In this document: in pieces, positions 1 to 9,328 of the stretch
Layout of the letters: each line of letters opens with the position of its first letter
Position numbering within the stretch: the first letter of the stretch is position 1
Source of the DNA: Qipengyuania sp. HL-TH1
GTDB lineage: Bacteria > Pseudomonadota > Alphaproteobacteria > Sphingomonadales > Sphingomonadaceae
Direction of reading: 5' to 3'
Assembly: GCF_036365825.1 (NCBI RefSeq)
Contig: NZ_CP142675.1
Location: forward strand, 1,488,001-1,552,000
Length of the DNA: 64,000 nt
Position numbers and translations under genes: made by a program
The notes under the pieces: generated by a model
The model's input: the letters and a program-made list of their open reading frames with translations, nothing else
Database searches by the model: none
Told to the model about the DNA's origin: nothing

Positions 1-434
1 TCGTCCTCGATATCGGTCACCGTGCGGCCGGGGACATTATAGAGAACGATCGGCAGATCGCTGTTTTCCGCCAGGAAGCTGAAATGCGCGATCAGGCCGG
101 TCTGGCTCGGCCGGTTGTAATAAGGCGCGACGCACAGCCCCGCAGCCGCCCCCGCCTTCTTCGAAAACTGCATGTGGAGCAGCGCATTGCGCGTATCGTT
201 CGAGCCGCAGCCCGCGATCACCGGCACGCGGCCCGCCGCCTGTTCGATACAGACCTCGATCACCCGGTGATGTTCGGCATTCGACAGCGTCGAGGCCTCG
301 CCCGTGGTGCCGCAGGGGACCAGCCCCTTGCTGCCATTGTCGATCTGCCAGTCGACGAGCTTGCGGAACGCGGCTTCATCGAACGATCCGTCGCGAAAAG
401 GAGTCGCCAGAGCTGGAATCGAGCCTGAGAACAT
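1..434 (-). CDS. dapA: 4-hydroxy-tetrahydrodipicolinate synthase, N-terminal part (cut by window edge)
   Basis: DapA condenses pyruvate with aspartate semialdehyde in the first committed step of lysine and diaminopimelate synthesis in the cytoplasm. The visible 144 residues begin [13 protein letters not shown] and contain the family signature GTTGEASTL and the YNRPSQ stretch of the TIM barrel. The Schiff-base lysine lies beyond the window, so only the N-terminal half is seen. The gene is divergent from the lytic transglycosylase gene, with about 95 bases between the starts. Family assignment is from conserved motifs and is secure. Confidence 0.93.
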   Translation of the reverse strand, partial: MFSGSIPALATPFRDGSFDEAAFRKLVDWQIDNGSKGLVPCGTTGEASTLSNAEHHRVIEVCIEQAAGRVPVIAGCGSNDTRNALLHMQFSKKAGAAAGLCVAPYYNRPSQTGLIAHFSFLAENSDLPIVLYNVPGRTVTDIED

Positions 435-530
435 TTACCTGAGTCCTGCGTTAGAGGAATGAAACAAAATCAGTTTTCGTGACGCGGCGCCACGATCCAT
501 TCAGCGCCTGATAAGGAGGGGCCGGGCAAA

Positions 531-2474
531 ATGTCCAGCATGGGCCGAAAAACAGTTTTCTCACTCGCACTTATGGTCGGCACTGCGCTGGCCTTCCCTT
601 CGCTTGCGCAGGCACAGGATGCCTCGCGCAGCAGCCTGGTCGCACAGCAGCCGGGCCGGATGGATCAGGCGGTCGGACAATGGGAATATCTGACCAAGCA
701 GGAGAACCTGCCGTTCTCCTCCTACGCGGATTTCCTCACCAGCTATCCGGATTTTCCCAAACAGGAATTGCTCCAGCGCCGTGCCGAAGCCGCACTCGAT
801 CGCGAAGCGCCCTCGCCGCAGACGCTAGTCGCCTTTTTCGACAAGCATGTCCCGCTGACCAATAGCGGGCGGGCGCGGTATGCGCTTGCGCTGGCCTCGC
901 TCGACCGCCCCGAGGCGGTCGACATCGCGCGCGAAGCGTGGCGCGGCGGCACGATGAGCGGCCCGGCAGAGCTTTACATGCAGGGACTGTTCGGCAGCCG
1001 CTTCGCCCCCGAAGACCATGATGCGCGGATGGATGCGCTGCTGTGGCAGGGCAGCTACGAAGCCGCTTCGCGCCATGTCGTGCGCGTCTCGCCCGCTTAT
1101 CGCCTGATGGCGCAGGCGCGGCTGGCGCTGCTGCAGGGCAGCACGCCTTCGCAGGCCGGCGTACCCGTTCCCACGGGTGCGATGACCGATGCGGGCTATG
1201 TCTACAATCTGACGCGGCATTACCGCAATTCAGGCCAGCCGTACGAAGCGGTGAACCTGCTTTCGACCCGCGCGGCCTTCGTGTCGCCTGCTTTCGACGG
1301 CACGCAATTCGTCAGCGAAGCGCTGGCGGTGGCCAAGAGTGCCGGGGCGACGCAGGCCGCCAGCATTGCGGGCAAGATCGACGATGTTTTCGCGCCGGGC
1401 ACCGATATTTCCGACGGCTCCTATACGCTGCGTGACAAATATACCGACCTGATGTGGCTTGGCGGAACCAAGGCGCTTTGGTCGCTCGGCGACGGGACGC
1501 AGGCTGCGCCGCTGTTCTACCGCTATGGCACCGCAGCCAAGACGCCGCTGACCCGCTCGAAGGGCTTTTACTGGGCCGGACGCGCCGCCGCGCACGCCGG
1601 CGATCAGGCCGGGGCACAGCGCTATTGGGAAATGGCCGCTCAATATCCCGATTGGTACTACGGCCAGTTGGCGCTGAGCGAGCTTGGCCGCCCGATGCCG
1701 ACATTTGCTCCCGTTCCCGCACCCGACAGCGCCGAGCGCGCGGCCTTCGAAGCCGATCCGCTGACCGGCGCGCTGCGTGCAATCGCGCGCAATCGCCGCG
1801 ACTGGCGCACCGAACGCGCCTTTTTCGAAGCGATCGCCGACAAGGCCGATACGCCGGGCGAAATGGCTCTCGTCGGCCAGCTGGCGCGCGAAACGGGGCT
1901 CGAGGAAATGGCGGTCGTCGCCGGGCTGGTGGCAGGCGAGCATGGCCTCACCGGATTCGAACGGCTCGGCTATCCTACCGTCGAAACGCATCCGGGCGCG
2001 AACTGGACGATGGTCCATGCGATTGCGCGGCAGGAAAGCGAATTCGACCGCAACCGCGTCAGCCATGCGGGCGCCCGCGGGATGATGCAGCTGATGCCGG
2101 GCACCGCGCGCGAGGAAGCGGGCAAGATCGGCGTGACCTACATGTCCGCCAACCTGACCCAGAGCCCGAGCTACAATATCCGCCTTGGCGATGCGCATTT
2201 CGCACGGCTGATGGACCGCTATGGGGGTGCCTACCCGCTGGCCATCGCGGCGTATAATGCCGGTCCGGGCCGGGTGAACGAATGGCTGCGGCTCAATGGC
2301 GATCCGCGCACCGGCGCGGTCGACTGGGTGACCTGGATCGAACAAATCCCGTCGAATTTCGAGACGCGTTACTATGTGATGCGCGTGATCGGGAATGCGG
2401 TCAGCTATGCCAACATGCACCCCGACCGCTCGGCGCCTTACGAACGCGATATTGCGAATTACCTGCGCCGCTGA
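531..2474 (+). CDS. slt: soluble lytic murein transglycosylase (Slt70-like)
   Basis: Periplasmic enzyme that cleaves the glycan strands of peptidoglycan to 1,6-anhydro products. The 647-residue protein starts with a signal peptide ending near residue 28 (LAQAQ). It continues with a long alpha-helical superhelical region and ends in an SLT domain from about residue 490. The catalytic glutamate is in RQESEFD (Glu502), followed by GARGMMQLMPGTA and AAYNAGPGRV, the usual SLT motifs. An AAGGAGGGG ribosome site lies 9 bases before the ATG; the Met at codon 4 is a less well placed alternative. The greB gene follows after 23 bases, so the two may be co-transcribed. Confidence 0.95.
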   Translation: MSSMGRKTVFSLALMVGTALAFPSLAQAQDASRSSLVAQQPGRMDQAVGQWEYLTKQENLPFSSYADFLTSYPDFPKQELLQRRAEAALDREAPSPQTLVAFFDKHVPLTNSGRARYALALASLDRPEAVDIAREAWRGGTMSGPAELYMQGLFGSRFAPEDHDARMDALLWQGSYEAASRHVVRVSPAYRLMAQARLALLQGSTPSQAGVPVPTGAMTDAGYVYNLTRHYRNSGQPYEAVNLLSTRAAFVSPAFDGTQFVSEALAVAKSAGATQAASIAGKIDDVFAPGTDISDGSYTLRDKYTDLMWLGGTKALWSLGDGTQAAPLFYRYGTAAKTPLTRSKGFYWAGRAAAHAGDQAGAQRYWEMAAQYPDWYYGQLALSELGRPMPTFAPVPAPDSAERAAFEADPLTGALRAIARNRRDWRTERAFFEAIADKADTPGEMALVGQLARETGLEEMAVVAGLVAGEHGLTGFERLGYPTVETHPGANWTMVHAIARQESEFDRNRVSHAGARGMMQLMPGTAREEAGKIGVTYMSANLTQSPSYNIRLGDAHFARLMDRYGGAYPLAIAAYNAGPGRVNEWLRLNGDPRTGAVDWVTWIEQIPSNFETRYYVMRVIGNAVSYANMHPDRSAPYERDIANYLRR

Positions 2475-2497
2475 TTTGCGCTAGGGGCCACGGCCTC

Positions 2498-2977
2498 ATG
2501 CAAGGCAAGTCCAATCCCGTCACCCCTGCCGGTTATGCCGCGATGCGGGCGCGCTACGATCAACTGCTCGGCACCGAGCGGCCCGCGATCGTCGAGATCG
2601 TCAGCTGGGCGGCGGGCAATGGCGACCGCAGCGAGAACGGCGACTACCTCTACGGGCGCAAGCGCATGCGCGAGATCGACCGTGAACTGGCGCATCTCGC
2701 GCGGCGGATGAAAGCGGCGCGGGTAATCGACCCCGCCGCGCAGCCCGACAAGTCGCGCGCCTTCTTCGGCGCCACGATCACGCTTGCCGACGCGGACGAC
2801 GTCGAGCGCGTCGTCACGCTCGTCGGCGATGACGAACAGGATGCCAGCGCCGGCCGCATCGGCTGGTCCTCGCCGGTCGCGCGTGCCATCAAGGGCGCGG
2901 CAGTCGGGGACCTGCGCAGCGTCCGGCTGCCGGGCGGGCTCAAGGAATGGGAGGTGATCGCGATCGATTATGCTTAG
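2498..2977 (+). CDS. greB: transcription elongation factor GreB
   Basis: GreB enters the secondary channel of RNA polymerase and stimulates cleavage of backtracked transcripts. The 159-residue protein shows the N-terminal coiled-coil pattern (TPAGYAAMRARYDQLL, then DRSENGDYLYGRKRMREID). The acidic tip residues are in the GDRSENGDY segment. The C-terminal domain carries SPVARAIKGAAVGD and ends WEVIAIDYA. Length and the YLYGRKRMREID segment favour GreB over GreA. The ATG was chosen because upstream codons in this frame belong to the slt tail. It overlaps the next gene by 8 bases. Confidence 0.9.
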   Translation: MQGKSNPVTPAGYAAMRARYDQLLGTERPAIVEIVSWAAGNGDRSENGDYLYGRKRMREIDRELAHLARRMKAARVIDPAAQPDKSRAFFGATITLADADDVERVVTLVGDDEQDASAGRIGWSSPVARAIKGAAVGDLRSVRLPGGLKEWEVIAIDYA

Positions 2978-3452
2978 GTTTGGCGCCCTCCTCCTGCTCG
3001 CCGCTGCGGCGCCGCTATCGGCCAAGGACAGCCTCGGGGTCTTCTCTGACTGGGGCGCCTTTCGCGATCCTGCGGTCCCGCGGTGCTATGCCATCGCCAT
3101 GGCCGCGCCGAGCCGGTTGCAGCGCGATTTCGAACCCTTCGCCACCGTCGGCACCTGGCCGCGCCGCAATCTGCGCGGGCAAGTGCATTTCCGTCTCTCG
3201 CGCCAGCTTGCCGCAGGCTCAGCCATCACGCTGGCGATCGGCGGCAAGAGCTTCCGCCTCAGCGGCGGCGGCGGCGATGCCTGGGCCGAAGACCGCACGA
3301 TGGATGCCGCCATCGTCGCGGCGATGCGCTCCGCCACGCGCATGACGATCCGCGCGACCGACACGCGCGGCCGCCGCTTTGCCAACACCTATTCGCTGGC
3401 CGGCGCGGCCACCGCGATGGACGCCGCCACGCTCGCCTGCGCGCAGCGCTGA
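2970..3452 (+). CDS. exported IalB-like (invasion associated locus B family) protein
   Basis: A 160-residue protein with a short signal peptide (MLRFGALLLLAAAAPLSA) and a single small domain. The motif SLGVFSDWGAFRDP followed by RCYAIA resembles the W-x-x-x-C-type start of the invasion_B family, though the first cysteine is replaced here. The family is periplasmic and its biochemical role is poorly defined. The start codon lies inside the end of greB, so translation is likely coupled. The C-terminus has one cysteine (LACAQR) that could pair with Cys39 or a neighbour. Family assignment is moderate because it rests on a short motif. Confidence 0.65.
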   Translation: MLRFGALLLLAAAAPLSAKDSLGVFSDWGAFRDPAVPRCYAIAMAAPSRLQRDFEPFATVGTWPRRNLRGQVHFRLSRQLAAGSAITLAIGGKSFRLSGGGGDAWAEDRTMDAAIVAAMRSATRMTIRATDTRGRRFANTYSLAGAATAMDAATLACAQR

Positions 3453-3456
3453 CACG

Positions 3457-3489
3457 AAAAGGCCGGAGAGCGCATAACGCTCCCCGGCC
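3457..3489 (-). terminator. Rho-independent terminator of the outer-membrane protein gene
   Basis: A 12-base stem (ggccggagagcg against cgctccccggcc, one mismatch) with a 5-base loop. On the minus strand the stem is followed by TTTT. It sits 25 bases after the stop codon of the outer-membrane protein gene and could also slow transcription of the convergent greB operon. Confidence 0.75.
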
Positions 3490-3513
3490 CTCGATCAGGT
3501 CAGATGCAATCGC

Positions 3514-4179
3514 TTAGAAGCGAACGCCGAGGCCTGCCATGATCTGGTGACGGTCGAGATCGACATCGAAACGCTCGCTGTCGGCCAGGTCGCCGTCAAA
3601 ATCGACTTCGCCTTCGCTGTAGTTCGAATAGCGATATTCGACATTCATGAAGGTGCGCGGGTTGATCGCATATTCGAGACCCGCACCGGCACGCCAGCCG
3701 TCGAGATCGAAGTCTTCGTCGTATTCGGTGGTGCCGTCATTCGCGAGAATGTTCAGCTTGGCGTTGGTGTAACCGCCCTTGGCGTAGACCAGCAGGTCCG
3801 GGCCCATCTTCGCACCGACGCGCGCGCCGAGGAAGAGGTCACGGCCGGCATCGACTTCACCGAAGCCGAAGCCTTCGAAATCACCGTTGTTGAATTCGGT
3901 CTTGGCGCTGGAATCGGTCAGTTCCGCTTCGAGGCCGACGACTGCGCCGCCGAGATCGAAATCGTAACCGGCCTGAACGCCGTAGACCACGCCGTCGATC
4001 GACTGGTCGTTATCGGCATTGGCATCGTCATCGACGCTGCTGCCAGCCTTGAGGGCATCGTAACCGGCGACGCCCTGCAGGCGGAAGCCGTCGAAATTGC
4101 TGCCGCTGTCCTGGGCCATTGCAGGTGCCGAAAAGGCAGCCAGCGATCCGGCGACGAGCAGGGTTGAGATCTTCTTCAT
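3514..4179 (-). CDS. outer membrane beta-barrel protein (OmpA/Opa-like porin family)
   Basis: A 221-residue protein with a clear signal peptide (MKKISTLLVAGSLAAFSAPAMAQ). Alternating amphipathic strands follow, and it ends in GLGVRF with the C-terminal phenylalanine recognised by the BAM machinery. Strand-like segments such as GVVYGVQAGYDFDL, ARVGAKMGPDLLVYAKGGY and FMNVEYRYSNYSEG fit an eight-stranded barrel of the Omp25/opacity type. It is rich in aspartate and glycine. The gene stands alone with its own terminator and a GGAG site before the ATG. The function is presumably structural or small-solute passage; no specific substrate can be read. Confidence 0.85.
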   Translation of the reverse strand: MKKISTLLVAGSLAAFSAPAMAQDSGSNFDGFRLQGVAGYDALKAGSSVDDDANADNDQSIDGVVYGVQAGYDFDLGGAVVGLEAELTDSSAKTEFNNGDFEGFGFGEVDAGRDLFLGARVGAKMGPDLLVYAKGGYTNAKLNILANDGTTEYDEDFDLDGWRAGAGLEYAINPRTFMNVEYRYSNYSEGEVDFDGDLADSERFDVDLDRHQIMAGLGVRF

Positions 4180-4468
4180 ATGCGAACTCCATTGGTTTTA
4201 CCCGCAGCTTTTGCGCTGCGTGGACCCAGAGAACGATGCGAAATGGCAAACAGTTTCATTAACCTCAGACAACAGTAAGTTGTTGCCTTTTGAACACATG
4301 TTGCGCGCCGAACCGAGACTTCGAAGCGGCGAGACGCGGGAAACGCTCACATCGGGCGGGCATATTTCGCGCGGTGGCCGCGCCTGACAAGCGGCGGTGC
4401 CCCGAGCCTAGCCCCGCCTGCCCGCATGCTTTGCTTTCGGGGCATTTGGCACTATATGCGCCGCTCCC

Positions 4469-5722
4469 ATGGCCGATACGACACTCATGAGCATTCCCGG
4501 GCAAGTGGACCCGGTTCCCGTCGCGCGCGACATCACGCCGCGTGCGGATGGCCGCGTCGACCTGATCGGTCTGCCCAAGGACCGTATCCGCGAATTGTTC
4601 GCGGATGCCGGGCTCGACGAGAAACAGGCCAAGCTGCGCGCCAAGCAGGTGTTCCACTGGCTGTATCATCGCGGTGTCACCGATTTCGCGGCGATGACCG
4701 ATATCGCCAAGACCATGCGCCCGTGGCTGACCGAACGCTTCGTTGTCGAACGCCCCGATGTGGTCGAGGCACAGCATTCGACCGATGGCACACGCAAGTG
4801 GCTGCTGCGGACCGCCGACGGGCACGAGTTCGAGATGGTCTTCATTCCCGATGCGGACCGCGGGACGCTATGTATCTCCAGCCAGGTCGGCTGCACGCTC
4901 AACTGTACCTTCTGCCACACCGGCACCATGCGGCTCGTGCGCAATCTGACGCCGGGCGAAATCGTCGGCCAGGTCATGCTCGCCCGCGATGCGCTGGGCG
5001 AATGGCCCAAGGGCTCGATGGCCGGCCTCGATACCGAGGAAGACAGCAGCGAATACCGCTCGGACGGGCGCCTGCTGACCAATATCGTGCTGATGGGCAT
5101 GGGCGAACCGCTCTATAATTTCGACAACGTCAAGGCTGCGATGCAACTGGTGATGGATGGCGCCGGTCTCGCGCTGTCGAAGCGCCGGATTACGCTGTCG
5201 ACCAGCGGCGTCGTGCCGATGATGGATCGCTGCGGCCAGGAAATCGGCGTGAACCTCGCGGTATCGCTGCACGCGGTGACCAAGGAGATCCGCGACGAGA
5301 TCGTCCCGATCAACCGCAAATACGGGATCGAGGAACTGCTCGAAGCCTGCGCCGCCTATCCCGGCGCGAGCAATGCGCGGCGGATCACCTTCGAATACGT
5401 CATGCTGCGCGACAAGAACGATAGCGACGAGCATGCGCATGAACTGGTGCGGCTGATCAAGCATTACCGTCTGCCCGCCAAGGTCAATCTGATCCCCTTC
5501 AACCCGTGGCCCGGCGCGCCGTACGAATGTTCGACGCCCGAGCGGGTGAAGCGCTTCTCCGAAATCGTGTTCGAACACGGCATCAGCGCCCCGGTGCGCA
5601 CCCCGCGCGGACGCGACATCGATGCGGCCTGCGGCCAGCTGAAGACCGCGGCCGAGAAGAAAAGCCGCGCCCAGCGTGACCGCGAAGCCGCTGAAGCCGA
5701 GGCCGAGGCCGCTGCGGGATGA
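4469..5722 (+). CDS. rlmN: dual-specificity RNA methyltransferase RlmN
   Basis: Radical-SAM enzyme that methylates C2 of adenosine 2503 in 23S rRNA and A37 in some tRNAs. The 417-residue protein has the cluster motif CTLNCTFC (Cys142, Cys146, Cys149), preceded by CISSQVG. The conserved GMGEPLYN and [10 protein letters not shown] segments are present, as is [13 protein letters not shown] with the methyl-carrying cysteine nearby. The C-terminal tail is a charged alanine/glutamate-rich extension. The ATG at codon 1 has only a weak ribosome site, and the Met at codon 7 is an alternative. It overlaps the next gene by 4 bases (ATGA). Confidence 0.96.
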   Translation: MADTTLMSIPGQVDPVPVARDITPRADGRVDLIGLPKDRIRELFADAGLDEKQAKLRAKQVFHWLYHRGVTDFAAMTDIAKTMRPWLTERFVVERPDVVEAQHSTDGTRKWLLRTADGHEFEMVFIPDADRGTLCISSQVGCTLNCTFCHTGTMRLVRNLTPGEIVGQVMLARDALGEWPKGSMAGLDTEEDSSEYRSDGRLLTNIVLMGMGEPLYNFDNVKAAMQLVMDGAGLALSKRRITLSTSGVVPMMDRCGQEIGVNLAVSLHAVTKEIRDEIVPINRKYGIEELLEACAAYPGASNARRITFEYVMLRDKNDSDEHAHELVRLIKHYRLPAKVNLIPFNPWPGAPYECSTPERVKRFSEIVFEHGISAPVRTPRGRDIDAACGQLKTAAEKKSRAQRDREAAEAEAEAAAG

Positions 5723-6318
5723 CCGCCGATGCGGCGACGATCGCTTACTACCAAGCGAACGCGCCGCGTTACACGCTGAGCTTCGGCCAGGGGCCAAGCC
5801 GCCACCTCGATGCATTTCTCGACCGGCTCGAACCAGGCGCCCGTGTGCTCGAGCTGGGCTGCGGCGGGGGCCGCGATTCCGCGCACATCATGAAACGCGG
5901 CTTCGCCCTCGACGCGACCGATGGCACACCGGCGATGGTGCGCAAGGCGAACGAACGCTTCGACGTCGGCGCGCGCGTCCTGCAATTCGACCAGCTTGAC
6001 GCAGTGGCTGCCTATGACGCGGTCTGGGCGCATGCCTGCCTGCTGCATGTTGCGCGTGCCGACCTCCCCGGTGTCCTCGCAGCGATCCGGCACGCTATGC
6101 GTCCCGGCGGGTGGCACTTTGCCAATTACAAGCTTGGCGACGGCGAAGGGCGCGACCCGCTGGGCCGGCTGACCAACCTCCCCGACGAACGCTGGCTCGA
6201 ACGCGCCTATCGCGACGCCGGATTGGCCATCATCGCCGCCGAACGCTACCGCGGCGAAGGCGCGGACGGCATCCAGCGCGACTGGTATGCGCTGACCGTG
6301 CGCAGGGAGGATAAGTGA
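5719..6318 (+). CDS. class I SAM-dependent methyltransferase
   Basis: A 199-residue protein with a single Rossmann methyltransferase fold. Motif I is [14 protein letters not shown] near residue 40, followed by the acidic loop ALDATDGTP and the post-motif segment [12 protein letters not shown]. The substrate cannot be read; the family includes small-molecule methylases of tellurite, thiol or quinone type. It sits inside a three-gene operon with rlmN before it and a MOSC protein after it, both joined by 4-base overlaps. The tight packing argues for co-expression but does not name a substrate. Confidence 0.85.
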   Translation: MTADAATIAYYQANAPRYTLSFGQGPSRHLDAFLDRLEPGARVLELGCGGGRDSAHIMKRGFALDATDGTPAMVRKANERFDVGARVLQFDQLDAVAAYDAVWAHACLLHVARADLPGVLAAIRHAMRPGGWHFANYKLGDGEGRDPLGRLTNLPDERWLERAYRDAGLAIIAAERYRGEGADGIQRDWYALTVRREDK

Positions 6319-6962
6319 TGGTGGCGATAACCGAAATTTGCATCGGCCTGCCCCACCCCTTCAACGGCGCGGAACTGAGCGCGATCGACAAGCGCCCGGT
6401 TGCCGGCGCGGTTGCCATCCGCAGCTTCGGGATCGAAGGCGATATGGTGGCCGATACCGTGCATCATGGCGGCGTGGACATGGCGGTGCACCATTATCCG
6501 CACGATCATTACACGGCATGGAACGAATGGCTCGGCGGCCACGAGCTGCTCGCGCGTGCAGCGGCCTTCGGCGAAAACCTCATGAGTACCGGGCTCACCG
6601 AAACGCAGGTCCATATCGGCGACCGCTTCCGGCTGGGCAGCGCGCTGCTGGAAGTCAGCCAGCCGCGCAAACCGTGCTGGAAGATCGAACACCGGTTCGC
6701 CCGCAAGGGGATGGTCGCACGGATCATCAAGCAGCACAATTGCGGCTGGTACTATCGCGTGATCGAGGAAGGCGAGGCGCAGGCCGACGATGTGCTCGAA
6801 TGCGTCGAAACCGGGCATTCCGAGTGGAGTGTCGCCCGGCTGTTCGCCAAGTTCTACGATCCCGCGCACCGGGCATCCCGCGACGAGATCGAGGAAATGG
6901 CGGAGCTCGAGCGGCTCTCTCCGGCGATGCGAGACAAGATCCGCGCAAAACTCGCCAGCTAG
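6315..6962 (+). CDS. MOSC domain protein (YiiM-like)
   Basis: MOSC domains bind the sulfur- or oxygen-liganded molybdenum cofactor or resemble proteins that do. The 215-residue protein shows the YiiM arrangement: GIEGDMVADTVHHGG, HHYPHDHYTAW, FGENLMSTG, then the conserved cysteine in SQPRKPCWKIEHRF. It ends with a helical 3-alpha-type tail (SRDEIEEMAELERLSP). YiiM-type proteins reduce N-hydroxylated compounds with molybdenum cofactor in other bacteria. Whether this one does is inferred from the family only. It is the last gene of the rlmN operon. Confidence 0.88.
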   Translation: MMVAITEICIGLPHPFNGAELSAIDKRPVAGAVAIRSFGIEGDMVADTVHHGGVDMAVHHYPHDHYTAWNEWLGGHELLARAAAFGENLMSTGLTETQVHIGDRFRLGSALLEVSQPRKPCWKIEHRFARKGMVARIIKQHNCGWYYRVIEEGEAQADDVLECVETGHSEWSVARLFAKFYDPAHRASRDEIEEMAELERLSPAMRDKIRAKLAS

Positions 6963-6987
6963 CGATCCGTCACATGCGGTGGGGAAC

Positions 6988-7830
6988 TCAGCTCCACCCG
7001 GGCACGGCAGCGCCTTCGGCAACCGTCATGCAAGTCCCGCCGATCCATACCGAACCATCGCTCTCCTGCGAGCAATGGATGCGCCCGTCTGCGCCCGTCT
7101 GGCGGCCTTGAGCAGCGACATAGCGCCCCTTCTCGATCCCGCTGGCGAACAGGTGCATCGCTACACCCGCATTGAAACTGCCCGTCACCGGATCCTCGCG
7201 CATACGGCCCTGCTGGTCGGCGAAGAAGGCGCGCAATTCCCATGCGGTATCGCCGCCGCTCGTAGGCCCCGCCAGCCCGATGTCGGTGCCCTGCGGCGCC
7301 TCCGCCACCGGCTTCGCTGCAAGCACATCCTCTTCCGAGCGCAGCCGCAACAACTGCCATTGCGGTCCGTTGGCGACATGCACCGCCTCCACCACCGTTT
7401 CCTCACCGACGCCCGTCAGTTCGATCGCGCGCGCGCGTTCCTCGTCGGATAGCGGGCCGCTGCGCACCAGATCGGGCGCGCGGAACGACAGCCGCTCGCC
7501 ATCGCGGCGGATTTCGACCGGGCCAACCCCGCATTCCTGTACGATCGCGCCGTCATTCTTCGGCACCCCGCCCGCACGCAGCCAGGCATGGCAGCTGCCC
7601 AGCGTCGGGTGGCCCGCAAACGGCAATTCGCCCGCCGGGTAGAAAATCCGCACGCGGTAATCGGCATCCGGGTCGGTCGGCGGCAGCAGGAAAGTGGTTT
7701 CGGAAAAGCCCAGCCATTGCGTCAGCTTGAGCATCTGTTCGGCGGTGAGGCTGTCCGCCCCATGCACGACCGCGAGCGGATTGCCGCTCAGCGGACCAGA
7801 ACCAAATACGTCGACAAGATCGAGTTTCAC
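6988..7830 (-). CDS. PhzF family isomerase
   Basis: PhzF-type proteins have the diaminopimelate-epimerase fold and act as isomerases on small metabolites. Most are not involved in phenazine synthesis, and no phenazine genes are nearby. The 280-residue protein opens KLDLVDVFGSGPLSGNPLAVV, has the family's GFSETTFLLPP segment near residue 50 with the catalytic-type glutamate, and FPAGHPTLGS-like FAGHPTLGS. I chose the GTG start because GAGGAAG lies 6 bases before it; an upstream ATG would add 21 non-conserved residues. It is divergent from the reductase gene. Confidence 0.88.
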   Translation of the reverse strand: MKLDLVDVFGSGPLSGNPLAVVHGADSLTAEQMLKLTQWLGFSETTFLLPPTDPDADYRVRIFYPAGELPFAGHPTLGSCHAWLRAGGVPKNDGAIVQECGVGPVEIRRDGERLSFRAPDLVRSGPLSDEERARAIELTGVGEETVVEAVHVANGPQWQLLRLRSEEDVLAAKPVAEAPQGTDIGLAGPTSGGDTAWELRAFFADQQGRMREDPVTGSFNAGVAMHLFASGIEKGRYVAAQGRQTGADGRIHCSQESDGSVWIGGTCMTVAEGAAVPGWS

Positions 7831-7901
7831 GGCATCTTCCTCGCAACTGCGCCCCGATGGCAAAGCTAGGCAATCATCGCCAAAACTGCTCAATAGAATT
7901 C

Positions 7902-8666
7902 ATGACCAGTTCGACAGTTTTGGTGACCGGCGGCTCGGCGCGGATCGGTGCGGCAATCGTACAGGCGTTTGCAGACCATGGCTGGCACGTCGTCATCCAC
8001 TACGGCGAATCGCATGACGAGGCTGAGACTCTGGCGAGCACCCTCCCCTCTGCAGAAACGGTGCATTGCGACCTGGCGGATGGCGACGCCGCGGTGACGA
8101 TGGTCGAAGCGCTCGCGGCGCGGCTGCCCGATTGGCGCTGCCTCGTGAATTGCGCGGCGATCTTCGAGCCCGATGCGGCAACCCAACTCGATCCAGCGAC
8201 GAACCTGCGGTCGATGCAGATCAACGCCCGCACCCCGGCGCGCATGGCGCAAGCCTATCTCGCGCGTGCCCGCGCCGCAGCGGGGCGGCGCGTGATCCAG
8301 TTCACCGACCAGAAGCTGGCCAATCCGAACCCCGATTTCTTCAGCTACACCATGAGCAAGCACGCGGCCGCATCGACCGTGCCGATGCTCGCCATGGGTG
8401 CGGCGCGGCGCGATGACCGCGTGTACGCGCTCGCACCAGGCGCGATCCTCGCCAGCCACGACCAGAGCGAGGCCGAGACCGAGGTGTCGCACCGCATGAA
8501 CCTGCTCGGCCGCAAGACCGGGCCGGACGAGGTCGCCGAGGCCACGCTGTTTCTCGCCCAAGGCCATCTGGCCAGCGGGCAGACGCTCTATGTCGACAGC
8601 GGCCAGCACCTGCTCGCCCAGCCGCGCGACGTGATCTACCTCGCGCGCGAAGGGCAACCAAGATGA
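7902..8666 (+). CDS. short-chain dehydrogenase, FolM-like
   Basis: A 254-residue NAD(P)H-dependent reductase. The N-terminal dinucleotide motif is TGGSARIGAAI, and the catalytic YTMSK places Tyr149 and Lys153. The stretch DQKLANPNPDFFSY before the catalytic tyrosine and the short insert-free C-terminus resemble FolM/pteridine reductase-like enzymes. Those enzymes reduce dihydromonapterin or dihydrofolate, so a pterin substrate is plausible but unproven. The typical TGxxxGxG glycine pattern is altered to GGSARIG. The stop overlaps the next gene by 4 bases, linking it to the cytochrome b and molybdoenzyme genes. Confidence 0.82.
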   Translation: MTSSTVLVTGGSARIGAAIVQAFADHGWHVVIHYGESHDEAETLASTLPSAETVHCDLADGDAAVTMVEALAARLPDWRCLVNCAAIFEPDAATQLDPATNLRSMQINARTPARMAQAYLARARAAAGRRVIQFTDQKLANPNPDFFSYTMSKHAAASTVPMLAMGAARRDDRVYALAPGAILASHDQSEAETEVSHRMNLLGRKTGPDEVAEATLFLAQGHLASGQTLYVDSGQHLLAQPRDVIYLAREGQPR

Positions 8667-9328
8667 AGCGCCACGCGCTCAGCACGCGCCTATGGCACTG
8701 GCTCAACCTGCTGTGCGTGACCGTGCTGTTCCTGTCGGGGCTGACGATCTCCAACGCGCATCGCCGCCTGTATTGGGGCGATTGGGGCTTTTCCGCGGAG
8801 CAGGCCTGGCTGATCGTCCCGCGCTTTCCCGACTGGATGACGATCCCCGGCTATTACAGCCTCGCCGTGGCCCGCGACTGGCATATCCTGATGGCCTGGC
8901 CGTTTGCGCTGGGTTTGCTGTTTATGTGGGTCGCGATGCTCCCCAACCGGCATTTCGCGAAAGACATCGCCACCAGCCCGCGCGAATGGCGCCCTTCTGC
9001 AATCGGGCGCGACATCGCTGCGCATCTCAAGCTCGATTTCGCCCACGCCGGGGGCAAGTACAATTTCCTCCAGAAGCTCGCCTACGGCCTCGTGCTCGGC
9101 CTCTTCCTGCCGATGATGATCTTTACCGGCATCGCGATCAGCCCGGGCATGGGGCCGACATTCGGCTGGCTGGTCGAACTGCTTGGCGGGCGGCAATCGG
9201 CGCGCAGCCTGCATTTCATCTTCGCCTTTGCCATCGCCGGGTTCTTCGTCGTTCACGTCGTGCTGGTCATCCTCGCCGGGCCGATCCGCCAGTTGCGCGA
9301 CATGATTACCGGAGGGCGCGAACCATGA
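8663..9328 (+). CDS. cytochrome b/b6-type membrane subunit of a molybdoenzyme
   Basis: A 221-residue di-heme cytochrome b with about four to five membrane helices. Candidate heme-ligand histidines are in TRLWHWLNL, RDWHILMAWPF, RSLHFIFAF and FFVVHVVL. This is the Ni/Fe-hydrogenase or thiosulfate-reductase cytochrome b type fold. It is joined by an ATGA overlap to the Tat-exported molybdoenzyme gene after it and by another to the reductase gene before it. The likely job is electron transfer between the quinone pool and the periplasmic molybdoenzyme. Confidence 0.88.
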   Translation: MKRHALSTRLWHWLNLLCVTVLFLSGLTISNAHRRLYWGDWGFSAEQAWLIVPRFPDWMTIPGYYSLAVARDWHILMAWPFALGLLFMWVAMLPNRHFAKDIATSPREWRPSAIGRDIAAHLKLDFAHAGGKYNFLQKLAYGLVLGLFLPMMIFTGIAISPGMGPTFGWLVELLGGRQSARSLHFIFAFAIAGFFVVHVVLVILAGPIRQLRDMITGGREP